64,000 bases of DNA from Austropuccinia psidii. Taxonomy: Eukaryota > Basidiomycota > Pucciniomycetes > Pucciniales > Sphaerophragmiaceae. Below the pieces are notes generated by a model. The model did no database searches. It worked only from the letters and a program-made list of their open reading frames with translations, and was not told where the DNA came from. Made by a program: the position numbers and the translations under genes. The DNA is taken from NCBI GenBank assembly GCA_023105745.1, contig JALGQZ010000018.1, forward strand, positions 17,183,773 to 17,247,772, read 5' to 3'. Numbering within the stretch: the stretch's first letter is position 1; each line of letters begins with the position of its first letter. This document shows positions 20,184 through 31,700 of this stretch, in pieces.

Positions 20184-21423
20184 CTAGTTATCTCTACCCA
20201 AATCATCAAAAGTTCTCTGGAAATCATTTATCAACTCATCTTCATACCAGGCAAACTTTGCAGCCATCTCTTCAGAAGCAGTACCTGGAATAGTCCTGTC
20301 ATTGGCATACATAATCACCTCTCTGCTATTTCTATCAACCCTCCTGAACAATCTGGCCACAGCATCTTGATTTTCACTAGCTGTGTTGGGATCTTCTCTG
20401 GTAACCCGGATAGGCCAATGTTCTCTTCTTTGAAAAACTTGAGCGACAGGAAACGGCAAAGGGGAAAATCCATCTCTTCTTCTGCTGGAGCTGGCCACAG
20501 GTTGGAGTTGACGGGAGGTGTTCATGGGTGAGTTTCTGGACTGTTGAACTGGTGATGGTCTTACTGCTGGATTCAAGGCAGGCCTGGTGGTGTGGGAAGT
20601 AGTTGGTGAAGGAGGAGGAAGGGTTGTAGGAATAGAAGAAAGCATTGGTTGGAAGGTTCTTGGAGTGCTGGGAATAACTTGACTTTGGAATCTAGTGTTG
20701 GCAAGAGGTTGAGAAGAGGAATTGCTGGATGGATGGCCAATTGAATGAGGAATAACTTGAACTTCTTCACCATCCAACTCATCACTTCCTTCAGAATCTG
20801 GATCTGTTGGGGAATCAACAATTATTCTTAGTTTCTTCACTACTTTCACCACTCCATCAGCATTTGTCCTTGAGATTGGGATTTCTGAACTGTAGTGTAT
20901 GGGCCTACCACCAATTGGAATGGACCCTCCAACATTAGTCCACCTTTCCACATTCCTCTGCCTGGAACCAGTCACTAAATCAAAATATCAGCACCAATTC
21001 AATCAAAATATGCAAATCACTCACATTGAGAAAATCCAGAAGTTGCATCAGGGGTAGGTTCCTCAAGAATGGGGAATTCCTGCCCATAAGGCCCATCTTT
21101 CCTGCTCCATAAGTGTCTCCTGACCTGGGACAAAGTTGATCTGGTACGACGACATGGCTTCTTCCCAACAAAGCAAAAATGGCATTTTGACGATCAAGGA
21201 TTGTAATGGTGAAAGCATTCCTTCCCCTGGCCAAACATTCAGTACAGGCAGGATCACGAACTTCAACTGCTCTGAACCCATCATAGGTTTGGGAGGGGTC
21301 AAAATGGCCAGAAGATGCCATGTAAGGGGAGGACAATTGACTGAAGACGCCAGAACCATGAAGAACAGACGGTGGCGGTACAGAAGGAGAAGATTCAGTG
21401 AGCTCAGTCAGTTTGGAACTCAT
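20184..21423 (-). pseudogene. B antisense gene with Zn2Cys6-like cluster (damaged copy)
   Basis: This gene lies between pol and the 3' LTR on the strand opposite to the element. Exon 1 starts at ATG 21423 (MSSKLTELTESSPS); exon 2 runs from 20974 to TAG 20184-20186. Exon 1 contains CTECLARG. The rest of the cysteine cluster (KCHFCFVGKKPC) is present but in another frame, after a one-base shift and a TGA near 21175. The C copy shows the full spacing. Exon 2 encodes a Ser/Pro/Gln-rich middle and a charged C-terminal block (FRRVDRNSREVIMYANDRT, EEMAAKFAWYEDELINDF). That block is nearly identical in C. Function unknown. Cys spacing suggests a Zn(II)2Cys6-type DNA-binding or regulatory protein, but the basic residues typical of that domain are few. 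Confidence 0.65.
20975..21024 (-). other. Predicted 50-nt spliceosomal intron in the B antisense gene
   Basis: On the minus strand GTGAGT opens and TTTAG closes the intron, with a GCTGATAT branch-like site about 15 nt before the end. The homologous place in C has GTGAGT, ACTGATAT and TTCAG (41678-41730, plus strand). Conservation of splice signals on the antisense strand supports real antisense transcription. Confidence 0.65.
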
Positions 21424-21489
21424 AACTGAAGAATATGCAAGCAGAAGATTCAAGACGTCAGAATCAATCCACTCCATATCAAGAAAAAG

Positions 21490-22080
21490 AATTTGACCTC
21501 AAGGAAATGGGGGCCATAACTAAATTATGCCCCCCCTCAAAGCCTCTAAGGTGAAGGTTCATACCCCTTTGGGGCTGAACTCATCACCCAGGGCCTCCCC
21601 TGCAACTTTGGGGAGGCCAGGATCTTGATGATCCTGGACCCCACCAATGGGTCCAGGCCATGTATGGTGAAAGTTATATTTGGGCCATTTCTGGGCCCCT
21701 TGGTCACCCTGGGTCCCCAGAAAATTTGGGCCCAGGGGCTCCATTTTGGTCCTGGGGGCCTCCAATAACCCCCACAGACTGCGGACTGTGGCGCACAGCC
21801 CACGGACCGCAGACCACAGACCACAGACCACAGCGTACGGCCCGCAGACCATAGGACCCCAAAGACGCAAAAAGGCCAAACATGGCCAAAAATCAAAAAA
21901 AAAAAATACCCAAGTTCACCAAAACACCCAAAAGGCCCAAAAGGCCATAAAAATCAAGAGGTATCAAGGTTTCCTCAGGGGAGAGGCCACAGCCCAAAGG
22001 CACTTTGGAGGGCTGTTTGAGGCCATTTCCATGGACAATGGGGACAAGACCCCTGGAGGAAAAATATTTTAAGAATTCAT
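21490..22080 (-). promoter_or_regulatory. GC-rich upstream region of the B antisense gene
   Basis: A roughly 500-bp GC-rich island in an AT-rich element, directly upstream of the antisense start. It has a short tandem GACCACA repeat (about 21811-21831) and a TGGGGG/CCCCCA inverted repeat (about 21746-21768). ORFs overlapping it on both strands are composition artefacts. C carries a related island (about 40900-41200) with a stronger hairpin. It may serve as promoter or 5' leader of the antisense gene; this is inferred from position only. Confidence 0.4.
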
Positions 22081-22444
22081 TGGATTAAGCCTTGCCCAAT
22101 GAGTACACTTCATATACTCATTGGGCATCATTTTTTGAGCACAAGAGCTCAGTGGCCCTTATTCTGGGATATATCCCGAGGCCACATTCCAGGGACATGG
22201 TTGATTGATTCAGTAGAAAAGAAATGCATATTCTGAAGTGGAATACTTACTCAAACTTGGAAAAGGGGGGAATCAATTGAATTTGACAGAGAAGGAGTAA
22301 AGAAGGATTTTCAGGATAATGGCCAAGAGATGAAGAAAGTTAAAAAGAAATTTTTTTGAAAAAATGTGGGGATACTGAGATGCCACTAAACAGTGGCAGG
22401 GTATTATGGTGTTCAGGAGCCCACCAGTTTCAAGAGGGGGATAC
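22081..22444 (+). promoter_or_regulatory. B 3' untranslated region and polypurine tract
   Basis: Non-coding sequence ending in CAAGAGGGGG plus ATAC (22431-22444) directly before the 3' LTR. The C element has the same tract (complement at 40365-40378). No gene seen in the rest. Confidence 0.75.
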
Positions 22445-23205
22445 TGTAACAACCATCCATCAGGGGTAAGGGTATTAATTCATACACCCACTCAAACACC
22501 TCAAATCAGCAAATCCAGTATCTGCATCAGCATTCAGTTTCAGCAATCTTCATTCTGAAACAGGCATACAGTTTGGTACATCAATACAGCCTGTCAATAC
22601 CTGTACAGATTGGATTGACCCAATACAGTCTCAATACACCAGTATGAAACTGTATGATCACTCAAATACACCACACCTCTTGTACAGGCTCTGTACAGTT
22701 GTACAGGACCTGTATTGGCCAGACTCAATTTAATCATCATTTATTCCCATGAAAATTCTCTTTCTGGATCAGGGCTGGTGATTGTCACATATACCAGCCC
22801 CTCTTTCTCCCCCTGGGGACTTTTCCCCAGTTAATTAATTTTGTTTATTTATTATTTCATAATTATTCTTATCCTTATTTTGGGTATTATAGTTATTTAA
22901 TTTTAAGTTAGTCTTTGCCTTTTCTTTCTTTGCCTGTACAGTATGAGCTGGGTGGCCATATCCTTATTAAGCCTTCTCTTTCCATTCTGACAGGTTGAAA
23001 CCGTGGACTTGGACTTGTTTGTGGTTGGCTCTTCTATTTCTTACTCTTATTTATTTGTTACTTCTTTTCTCATATCTTTCATTATAGTAATTCATTCCTT
23101 ACACTCTTAGGTGTCTTTAATATTTCCATATCCTTGAGCCCTCCATAAGTGAGTCCCAGTTTACTGAGTGCCAGGCCCTCTTCACTTTGAAGAGCCCCTG
23201 TGACA
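22445..23205 (+). repeat. B 3' LTR
   Basis: 761 bp, begins TGTAACAACC and ends TGTGACA, followed by the CTTTC target duplication. It differs from the 5' LTR by scattered substitutions, including one in the primer-matching segment (AATTTTG in place of AATTTAG). Confidence 0.95.
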
Positions 23206-23283
23206 CTTTCTCAGACCTGTAGCAATCCAAGATAAGAAATGTCAGATAAAGTCATAATTTATAAAAAATATTAAAGACAAAAC

Positions 23284-23571
23284 ATCAGTTTCAAGCCTTG
23301 ATGAGGGCATTTCCTTTATAAGTATTAGGGATTTTTATTTTATGTTATTTCTAATTTATATCTCTTTTTTTATTGTTTTCCTTTTGAATTTCCTGTAGAA
23401 ATCAATAATCAGAAGTTTTAAATTGATTTAGGTATAAAAAAATAAAATAATGTTAAAATTAAGAAAATGATCAGGTTAAAGCCTTGATGAGGGCTTTTGT
23501 TAATTCATTATCATTTTCCAAAACATAAATAAAAGAAAAATTCAACAGTTTAAAGTCATGTTGAGGGCTTA
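23284..23571. repeat. Hairpin array of the D1 spacer, part 2 (right of B)
   Basis: Three more units of the array that B split: 23284-23312, 23470-23498 (AAAGCC/GGCTTT) and 23544-23571. The last is followed by AGCCCCCC near 23591, which could pair with its second arm. The unit text ACCTGTAGCAATC just right of the CTTTC duplication continues the pattern interrupted at 12816. Confidence 0.7.
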
Positions 23572-26500
23572 TTATTATTTTTTTATTATAGCCCCCCCTT
23601 TTTTTTGCTTTGTTTTCTCTGTTATTAATTTATTAATTATGTTTTCTTTTGTCATTGTTAGAAGGTAAGCTAGTAAGCTTTACAGGCTGTTCTAGATTTT
23701 TACAACCCTCCAGGATGCTTCGGGTAGGCTGCTTTCATTTATAATCTCCTTACAAAAAACCTTTATTCTGATCTAATCAATTTTGGGTGTTTTAAACCCC
23801 TTACTTTGTCAAAACAATTGAGTCGACTGAGGTGTATGGTGTTCTAATGGGCTCAATAAGCCCTTAATTTTTCTCAAAACAGCTTTGGGTGCTTTGCTCT
23901 TGGGGCTAAGGGGCGTTATACATTGACTAATATGTTCTAATTGAATTGTACTGTGATTTTGGGGTGATTGAAAAACGTTCAAGCCATTCAGGTAGGCTGT
24001 TGTAGTGCTGATGCTTGTTGATTCACCCAAATCACATCTTAAAATCGCTTCAGGTGAGGTTGTCTTGAGTCTAGGTGGATGTTATGCATTCACCATTATG
24101 TTCAAAATTGTATTGGACTGAGATGTACGGGCGATTGAGGTCTTTCAACACTATTTTGGGTGTTTGAAACCACTTTGACTGGAATTATTGTTTTTTTTAT
24201 TTAATTGCTGGGATTTGCAATCCTTTTACCCAAGTTTAATTTTCTAGAGTTGTTTCAGGTGTTATTACACCTTCATAGTGCTGCAAACTTTCTCGGGTGC
24301 AGCATTACTGCTAGCTTCTATCACTTGCTCCGCAACTGGCTTCTGATGGACAGTAGGCTACTGTAAAGTACAGTAACTTAATTTGCAGCGGGTGGGTGTT
24401 TTTAGTGAATGCTACTGTTTTACTGGATTCTAGGGGTAATAGTTTGCCTTGGAAACTCTTGAAACACCTCTGTATGAGGTATTAGCCACTGCCTGACCTT
24501 CAAGAGGCCTTTGGATGTGATCATAACCACATCGACTGTCAGTGGTTGGTGTTTAAGCTTTCCTCCTATCTAAATCCACCGCCTAAAGCATTTGATGTTG
24601 TACTTGCTTGCTTTCGGTGACACAGTTAATCCAGATTCATCAGCCATCATCTTCATTTCCTTGCTTAACAGACTGCATACAGTGCAGTGACATTATTCTT
24701 CTAGCATGCTACTGAGGCTGTACACTGATTTTGCCTCTAAGAATTAGTGATGAGGTACTGATGCAAGATCCTATCACTCATATCTTGCAGTTATAGTGTA
24801 TTTAGTACAAATAGGTTCAAATTCTTCTGCCCACTGGTTCCTTTGGTGCAGTAGTTCACTACAAAGGTCCCCATCCTATAGTTTGGGTATTAAATTGGTA
24901 GTAGACTGTGTTTGTATTTTTTAAAGAGGTGCTCATAGGTCCATACTGGTGTAATCCAAGGTCCTCCGAAGGCAGGAAGAGGTTAGAGAACTGCAGTCCT
25001 GATTTAAGCTTGCTAAGTCTTTCTCTATACACTGCATGGCGGTGTTTTATCTCCAACTTCAGCTTAAGTAAGCATTTGGAAGTGAAGTTGATGTTGTCCT
25101 CTGAAAACTTAAAGCAGGTCAAAATAGTGCTTTTTTTTTGTAGATTGAGATTAAGCTTTATTCCTCTCAATGTTCTGTGCTCTTTATCTCCCTTCCATCA
25201 ATAATGCAGAGATAAACGTTTCTTCATGAGCCAGGTGAGGACTGCCGGCTACAACTAACCCCTTCTTCTTTGAATGTCTCCCAGTTTTTTTTTCTGGAAC
25301 AAGCCAATACAGCAGTGCTGCCTACTGTATTTTGAATTGTATTTTATTGGATCTCGTGACAGAGCTAAGTCTGCTTTCCAAGAGTAAAAATTACCTGCAG
25401 CAAGCTTTATCGGTTGCAACGGTAATTTATCTTTGGGTGGTTTTGGTGTGACACTTTACAAGATTTCTACAGTGTAGTCTCCCTGTTCTTCTAGTTTGAT
25501 ATTGAATTTTACGTGGTTTGTAATTGTTTTTTTTTGTGGAAAATTAAGTGGCCCAAGGAGGTCTTTAACTTCTCCAATCTCAAATTTCATTTTTTTTGCT
25601 GCCGTAGATATCAGTTAGTAGTTCATTTGATTTTTTTTTTGATCTTGCCTTATTTAACTAGGATGTGTAACTCTCTGTCTTGGTAGCTACAGCAGTGCAT
25701 TCTTCACGGGTTAGCTCCAGTAGGTCTCCTCCAGGGGAAATAATTTAGCTCTTTGGATCTCAAGATTGAAATCCTTTTGGAGTTAAGGTGGATTTGGTGG
25801 GTCCATGAGCTGGATTTAAGGTGGTTTTGTCAGTGACTATAAATACTGAAGCCATTCAGCATTTTGTGCACTCCTTTTTCTTTTTCTTCTTTTTTTTTGT
25901 TTTTTTGCTACAATAATGATACCTTTATTTTTCTATAGTTCTGGATAGTGATACAGAAAGGATTTAAATTATTTGATTCCAAACCTGGTTTCTTCTGGTT
26001 GTCATTATCTGTATTTCTTGAATTTCAATGTCAACGCCATGATGTGCTAAAATCACTATTAATATTTATTTAATTATATTTCAATGGTGCTATTTTATAG
26101 CTGAGAGGTGCCGGGTAGATAATACATGACCTTTGTTGATGATTTTGTAAGAACTATGCACAACTCAAAGTCTTGGACTGGGAGAGATCCTATCATTTTC
26201 TCATACTGTAACTTCTTCGCAAATATGAGCCTATTTCTGTATTTGTAAGCTACAGGCTTGAGTGATTCTTTGTATTTCTGACGTGAGCCTGCGTAAAGTA
26301 TTGGTTGAAGTTTTCCTCATCTCCCGATTCTGAGAAAAAAAACCAAATTTTTTGCCTGTATCTAATTGAATCAAATTTCTTTATCAAAAAAAAATGAAAA
26401 TAAATGAAATAAAGCTAATAATCTTCAAATTATATCCTGTACTAATGTTCAATGATGTTGATAAGACTTTTTGGTATATTCTACTGGTTTGTTAAATAAG

Positions 26501-27003
26501 TTTGATATCTAAAACATCACATCTGAATAATATCAAAGTTATTTGAATGTGAATTGATTATTTGTTACTTTTAATATAAGTTATCAACAGTATTCATTTT
26601 TATAGGTTTTTTTTTTTGAATAATTTCAAAACAAAAAAGCAGAAGAATAGAAAGAGGCAAATTCATAAATTAATAATTAAAGACTTAGCAAGTTATATAT
26701 ATATTTTCTAGCTACCTTTTTTTTGAGAAAAAACAAACATAGCTATAATAAATATTTTCAATATCAGGTCAGCTTGAATTTTATTTCATTCTTCTGGGCT
26801 TATATGAATTGAAGCTAATTTTTATTAATGTTTTTTTTTTTTTTTAGGTTGATTATTAAAGAAGAATTAAATAATAATAAAAAAAGAAATGAAATAGGAA
26901 TAAAATAATAAATAGAAGAAATAAATAATAATAATATCAATGGAAATATGATGGATTAAAAAAAACAAAGAATTAGGGACTTAGCAGGTGAAATTTCTTT
27001 TGA
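23572..27003. other. D1 spacer, unidentified 3.4 kb
   Basis: The part from about 23640 to 26350 is less AT-rich than its surroundings and has loosely repeated words (TTTTGGGTGTTT, ATGTTCTAATTGAATTG, ATGTTCAAAATTGTATTGG at about 23785-24170). I could not identify a protein on either strand; the ORFs at 24859-25204 overlap each other and have no recognisable domain. From 26350 to 27003 the sequence is extremely AT-rich, with long T and A runs. It may be captured or very old sequence carried by D1. Confidence 0.4.
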
Positions 27004-27855
27004 TTACTTCCTTTGACCAAGTATTTTATTTAATAATTCATTCTTGATTAAACTTCCTCCCCTGCATTTTTCTCTTTTCAAACTTTTAAACAAGTATTCT
27101 TTACAGAAATAGTTCCATTCTTCTGTATTCAATTTAGTTTCACCATTTTCAAGGCTGAGGATTACTGGTATAAGTGTTTGTTCCCAGTGAAAATCCCATG
27201 TGCCATTTTTTATGATATAATTTCCTGAGATTTTGCTAATTGTCCCATTTTTAATTTGAAAATCATGGAGGTTGAACCAGTTTTGGCATTCCCAGGTTCC
27301 CCAAAACAGTGATTTTCTGAAGTGTTCATCCATTTCAAATATTTCATTCCAATATTGGTTTCCAAGGTTGCCTTCAACTCCATCCCAGGTCACTAACTCT
27401 AAGAATTCATACTTTGTAAGGTTGAATCCAGGTAATTCTTTCCATGGATGTGGATTTAGATTTTCTGATGGTTCTTTTTCTTTTCCAAAGATGTCCTCAA
27501 ACTCAATATATGGAAGGACTATTGTGGAAATATCAGGACAATGTTCTGGTTTTTTTTTCAAGAACCAGTCAGGATTTTCATTTAATTCTTGTGAATTGAT
27601 GTAATTGGCCCAAACGTCTTTTTCTTCTAGCCAGCTGACATCTGTGTCCATTGACCAAGGATTTTCTTCAAGTATTGTCCATGATTCCATTTCTGATGGG
27701 TTTGGTGGAGTTTGGAAGTGTTGATGGTAATAAGAATTAAAAAAAATATTATTGAGTTTATTTATCAAAATAGTTTGAGGGTAGGTTGAATGGATTTTGG
27801 ATGGTAATTTTGGGTAAGAATTTGGATATTCCTCTTTGATAATGCAGGAGGTCAT
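27004..27855 (-). CDS. D1 accessory ORF, 283 aa, shares a domain with the gag-protease tail
   Basis: Intact minus-strand ORF. Its ATG lies inside the first GGCAG-type hairpin repeat. No signal peptide or membrane segment is evident. The protein is Trp- and acid-rich. Residues about 110-235 (LPYIEFEDIFG, ELPGFNL, LELVTWDGVEGNLGNQYW, IFEM) align with the tail of the D1 gag-protease frame (LPYITFEDIYG, LLELLTEEGIKGNL, IFEM). The two therefore look like duplicates of one domain. I do not recognise the family. A structural role with Gag is possible because the sister copy is fused to Gag-protease, but this is inference. Confidence 0.55.
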   Translation of the reverse strand: MTSCIIKEEYPNSYPKLPSKIHSTYPQTILINKLNNIFFNSYYHQHFQTPPNPSEMESWTILEENPWSMDTDVSWLEEKDVWANYINSQELNENPDWFLKKKPEHCPDISTIVLPYIEFEDIFGKEKEPSENLNPHPWKELPGFNLTKYEFLELVTWDGVEGNLGNQYWNEIFEMDEHFRKSLFWGTWECQNWFNLHDFQIKNGTISKISGNYIIKNGTWDFHWEQTLIPVILSLENGETKLNTEEWNYFCKEYLFKSLKREKCRGGSLIKNELLNKILGQRK

Positions 27856-28609
27856 TACCTAGTAATTCTTGATTTTGGGTGAGTGAAATTGGTGATCTTG
27901 ATTGATAAAAATTGATTTTCCTCTTTTATAAGGCAGGAGGTCACTGCCTAGTGCTTTTTGATTTTGGGTGGGTGAATTTGGTAATTTTGGTTGATAAAAA
28001 TTGATTTTCCTCTTTGATAAGGCAGGAGGTCACTGCTTAGTGATCTTATGGTTAGCTATTGTGTTTCTTTTATTGGCGAGTGGAATTATTGATTTGATTT
28101 GATGAGAATTGATATTCCTCTTTGATAAGGCAGGAGGTCACTGCCTAGTGATTAATTGAGTTTAAATCTGACTATTTTGTTTGATTTTTGATTTTTAGAG
28201 CTCTTATGTGTCTTCAAGATGGGCCTTGATGGTTTGAATTTCAATTGGTCCATTAATTCTTGAGTAATTTGATCATTGGTTTTGTCAGAAACCTCCAAAA
28301 TTTTCAGCAATTCCTTTATTTCTTCAATTTCTTGGTTTCTTGATATTGATGAAGTATCCTTAAAGTGCCAAAGGTTCTCTTTATTAAAATCTTCATCTTC
28401 TGGTGACCAATGAAGTTCTTCATTGATAATTTGGTCTTCTTTTATTAATTCTTCTCCATAGGATTCAAAAATTGGTGAATTGGTCATGGTGGAGGTGATT
28501 GTTTTAATTGTAAGGTTTTTCTTTTTATATTTTATATTTATCATTTTTTTTTGAGAGATAATTTGTTAATGAATTTCTTCTTTGCCAAGGCAGGAAGTCA
28601 CTGCCATTT
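27841..28609 (-). repeat. Second hairpin repeat series: GGCAG-GAGGTCA-CTGCC
   Basis: Five units at about 27841, 27931, 28019, 28127 and 28587. Each reads GGCAGGAGGTCACTGCC with small changes, usually preceded by CCTCTTTGATAA. Units 1-4 are 87-109 bp apart with similar intervening text; unit 5 is about 450 bp further on. Each can form a 5-6 bp stem. They flank the two accessory ORFs. The first unit has lost pairing and instead supplies the start codon of the 283-aa ORF. Confidence 0.7.
28152..28544 (-). CDS. D1 accessory ORF, 130 aa, unknown
   Basis: Small minus-strand ORF between two hairpin repeats. It is rich in Glu, Lys and Ile (IEEIKELLKILEVSDK) and may form a short coiled coil; it ends in a basic tail (HKSSKNQKSNKIVRFKLN). 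The tail resembles the basic KKKKVRFSEHNE stretch late in the gag-protease frame. No family recognised. The ORF may be real or a leftover of a duplicated gag-protease 3' end. Confidence 0.35.
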   Translation of the reverse strand: MINIKYKKKNLTIKTITSTMTNSPIFESYGEELIKEDQIINEELHWSPEDEDFNKENLWHFKDTSSISRNQEIEEIKELLKILEVSDKTNDQITQELMDQLKFKPSRPILKTHKSSKNQKSNKIVRFKLN

Positions 28610-28709
28610 GAGAGAAAAAATGAAATAAATCAAAAAAGAAACTAATGATACATTTTATGGGTGATACTGATACATTTTAGAGAAAAAATCTTGATTTTGT
28701 TGGTTTTAT

Positions 28710-31700
28710 TCAAAGTTGAGCTCCCCCAAGTGGGAAAGATGAGTGTGGGTTGAGTAACCTGGCCAAAATCAGGTTTTTGAGGGCTTCTACAAAGTTACTT
28801 CTTTCCTCAATTTCTGGTTCTGATGGAAATTCTGACCACCATAAGTCTTCATCAATGAATATATATCCTTCTCCAACCCATTTCAGTCTTCCAGTTTGAT
28901 ATGTTGATCCATTTAATCCAAGGAACCACTGGGCCCATATTTGATTGAAGTAAAGTCCTCTTCTTGGTAGTGTGGCCATTTCAAATATATCATCCCAGCA
29001 TTTGTTTTGAAGGTTACCTTTAATTCCCTCTTCAGTTAATAGTTCTAGGAGTTTGATTTTGTTCAAGTTTGCTCCTGGAAGCTGACATAAATATTTTTCT
29101 TCACATAAAATTTCTTGAGCTTCATCCCCATAAATGTCTTCAAAGGTGATGTATGGCAGTTAAATGTAATTGTACTCATTTTCTAAGATGGATTCTGTTT
29201 CATCCTCTTCATTGGGAGGTTGCTGGGTAAATTCAGGGTTTTCCAGTTGCCATTTATAAGGCTCTTCTTGGTTGGACAATGGTCTGTCCAAGAATTTGAT
29301 ATGGTATGTGTCTTTTAAATTTTTGTCTCTTTTTTCCATAATTTTGAGGTCTTTTTCAATTTCATTTATAATCTCTTCATCTGAGAGCTCATTATGCTCA
29401 CTAAATCTGACTTTCTTCTTTTTAGGTTTAGGTTTGAAAGGGTTTCCATGTATTTTCTCATTTCCATCCACCAAAATTTGGAATGTTTCTTTATTATTGT
29501 TAATTGGCTTGTAACTTATATTGGGTAATTCATCTTCAGAGGTTGAGTCTTCAAATTGTCTTTTGAGGTTGTTTGGCCAGTTGTTATTTTGTAAAACTTG
29601 GCCAAATTCATCACTTTTTGGAGATATGGATAACTCTTGGGTCTTCTGGGTTAAATTGATTATGGTATTGTCTCTTTTTGCATTTTGATGCTTCTCTCCT
29701 GGGGTATTTCTGACCAATTTTGCCATATTGCATAAATCCATTCCTCTAGATGGTCCAGTTTGCCATTCAAGAGCTTGAGGCTTGCATATTGGCATGAATA
29801 ATCTTCTTCCATCAGGTTCTTGATAGCTCAGTATTTCTCCTTGCTTATGAGAAAATTCCAGCCTAATGTTGTTGTCTGCCAAGAAGGGTCTTCCAAGTAC
29901 TGTATGGACAGATCCTTTTGCAATGAAGAAGTGAATTAGAGCTTCTTCACCTGAAGCCAAGATTATTGGAGTAAATTCTGATAGTGCAACCAATGAAGTA
30001 GTATGGCCTCCAATTTCCCTCAGGTTCATGTTTAGTTTTCTTGTTGTGAGTGAGGATTTGATTGCTATTTCTTCTGGTATAATGTTGAGTTCTGCCCCAG
30101 TGTCCACTAATGCTCTAATACAATATTCCTCCTTTCCAATGAATATTTCCATGAATCCCAAAGGACAGGCATAATGAATCTTGGCCTTTGGTATTTCTTT
30201 GAAGCCAAATGTTAATAGTCTTTCTTGAAGATCCATTGAGTTGAGTGATTTAATTTTTTCCTTGTCTTTTTCTGATAATTCCTGTAATTTATGGACAAAA
30301 TTTGGTGACATCCTCAAAATTTCTTCAATGGTGAGGTTGATCTTTTGTTGCATAATTTTTTTAATAATTTTGTCAATTTCTAATTTAGTTTCAACTTGTT
30401 TCTTTTGAGGTTTTCTGAATTTCTCGTCTTCTTTGGGAATGTCTTCATCTTCATTCTTATTGGAAATATTTTCAATTTCCTCCTCAGGTTGGTCTGGTTT
30501 TGGAATATTTGAATTTTGTAATTTGGTAGGAATTATTACTCTTTCTTCTTCCTTTTCTTCTTCAATGTAAGTTCCTGGAATTTCTGCTTTCTTATTTGGC
30601 TCTTGATTTTGGGATTGTCTTTCCAACCTTTGTTTTGTCTGTCTTAATCCAATGTGTGATTCAAAAGGATCATTGGCTGAGGAAATGGCAGGTGCTTTCC
30701 AATTTGACCAATCTTCAACATGAGCAATTGAGGTTATTTTATCTTCTGATTTCTTTTCAGTGGGCTTAACCTCTTCTTCTGGTTTTGGTTTTACCACAGG
30801 TTTCTCCATAAATTTCTTGTTGAGTTCTGCTTGTTCTTTTGCAAAAGCCCTGACTATGGTTTTGGCACTTTCATTTCCTTCCAAAGGTACGCTCTGATGA
30901 TTGGGGAAGAGGTAAGATGCCCCTTGGGCTCTGACAATTCTTCTGTCCAAATCTTCAGCAAGGTGAGTGCATCTAGTTGCTGAATTTCCTTCTTCCTTGC
31001 AGTAAGCACACTTTAATGGTGGTCTTGGACCCATTTGAGCTGGTATGTAAGGTTGATAACTGGATGAAAATGGTGGTAAAGGATTCCTTGGCCTATATGG
31101 CTGGTTATTTTGAGGGAATCACTGCTCATGATTATTGTTCCAATTCCTTCTTGGTGGATTGACAGCTTCTGATAGGGTTTTAAGTTGATTTAAAACTTCT
31201 TTAACTGATTCTTTTCCCTCATTTCTTGGTTGAGGTTCTGGTTGTGGAGGATTTTTGATCTTTTGGGTGAGTTCTTTTACTTGTTTTGAAGCTTCATCCC
31301 AGCTTTCATCCTCAAATCTTTTTTTCTTTTCTGGAGGTTTTGGTTTGGAAAATTCTTTTCTTTAAATAAGTAGCTTGGCCTCCAAGTCTTGTTCAATGTA
31401 TAATTTCAAAATTTCCAATCTTGGTATGATGTAACCTCCATCCAAGGCTCGAACCATAGCTCTTTCTTTAATCATTTCTTTGTAAATTGATTCTTGAACA
31501 CTAGTGGAAAGGCTGGCCAATATTTCCTGGTTATTATTGATATCACCTTGGATATATTGGTATCTTTTGAGGTAAGTGATGATTGCTTCATATTTTCCAA
31601 TGAATTTTCTGTATTGTGTCATGTTCCTTATTCCACCTTCTTGTTGAGTTTTTGTGAATAATTCAATGATTGAGGATAATCTGTATCTTCTTTCAGGTGA

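Larger units (their letters stand above)
12822..23205 (+). mobile_element. Element B: self-priming chromovirus-type Ty3/Gypsy retrotransposon, nearly intact
   Basis: A 10,384-bp plus-strand element with LTRs of 762 and 761 bp (TGTAACA...TGTGACA), a perfect 5-bp target duplication, a putative self-primer site, gag, an open pol of 1233 codons with C-terminal chromodomain, an antisense gene and a polypurine tract. It sits in the hairpin array of D1. The LTRs differ at scattered positions (a few percent by eye), so the insertion is moderately young. The only gag damage I see is one TGA at 15008-15010. Chromodomain, -1 frameshift and self-priming together place it in the Tf1/sushi-like chromovirus group. 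Confidence 0.93.

Noticed and set aside
21546..22072. Overlapping ORFs of 61-130 aa on both strands in the GC-rich island
   Set aside because: Composition artefacts (Gly/Pro-rich in several frames at once); the matching island in C does not keep the frames.
23640..26350. Captured host gene or other transposon in the D1 spacer
   Set aside because: Less AT-rich than the surroundings but no frame, domain or splice pattern that I could support.
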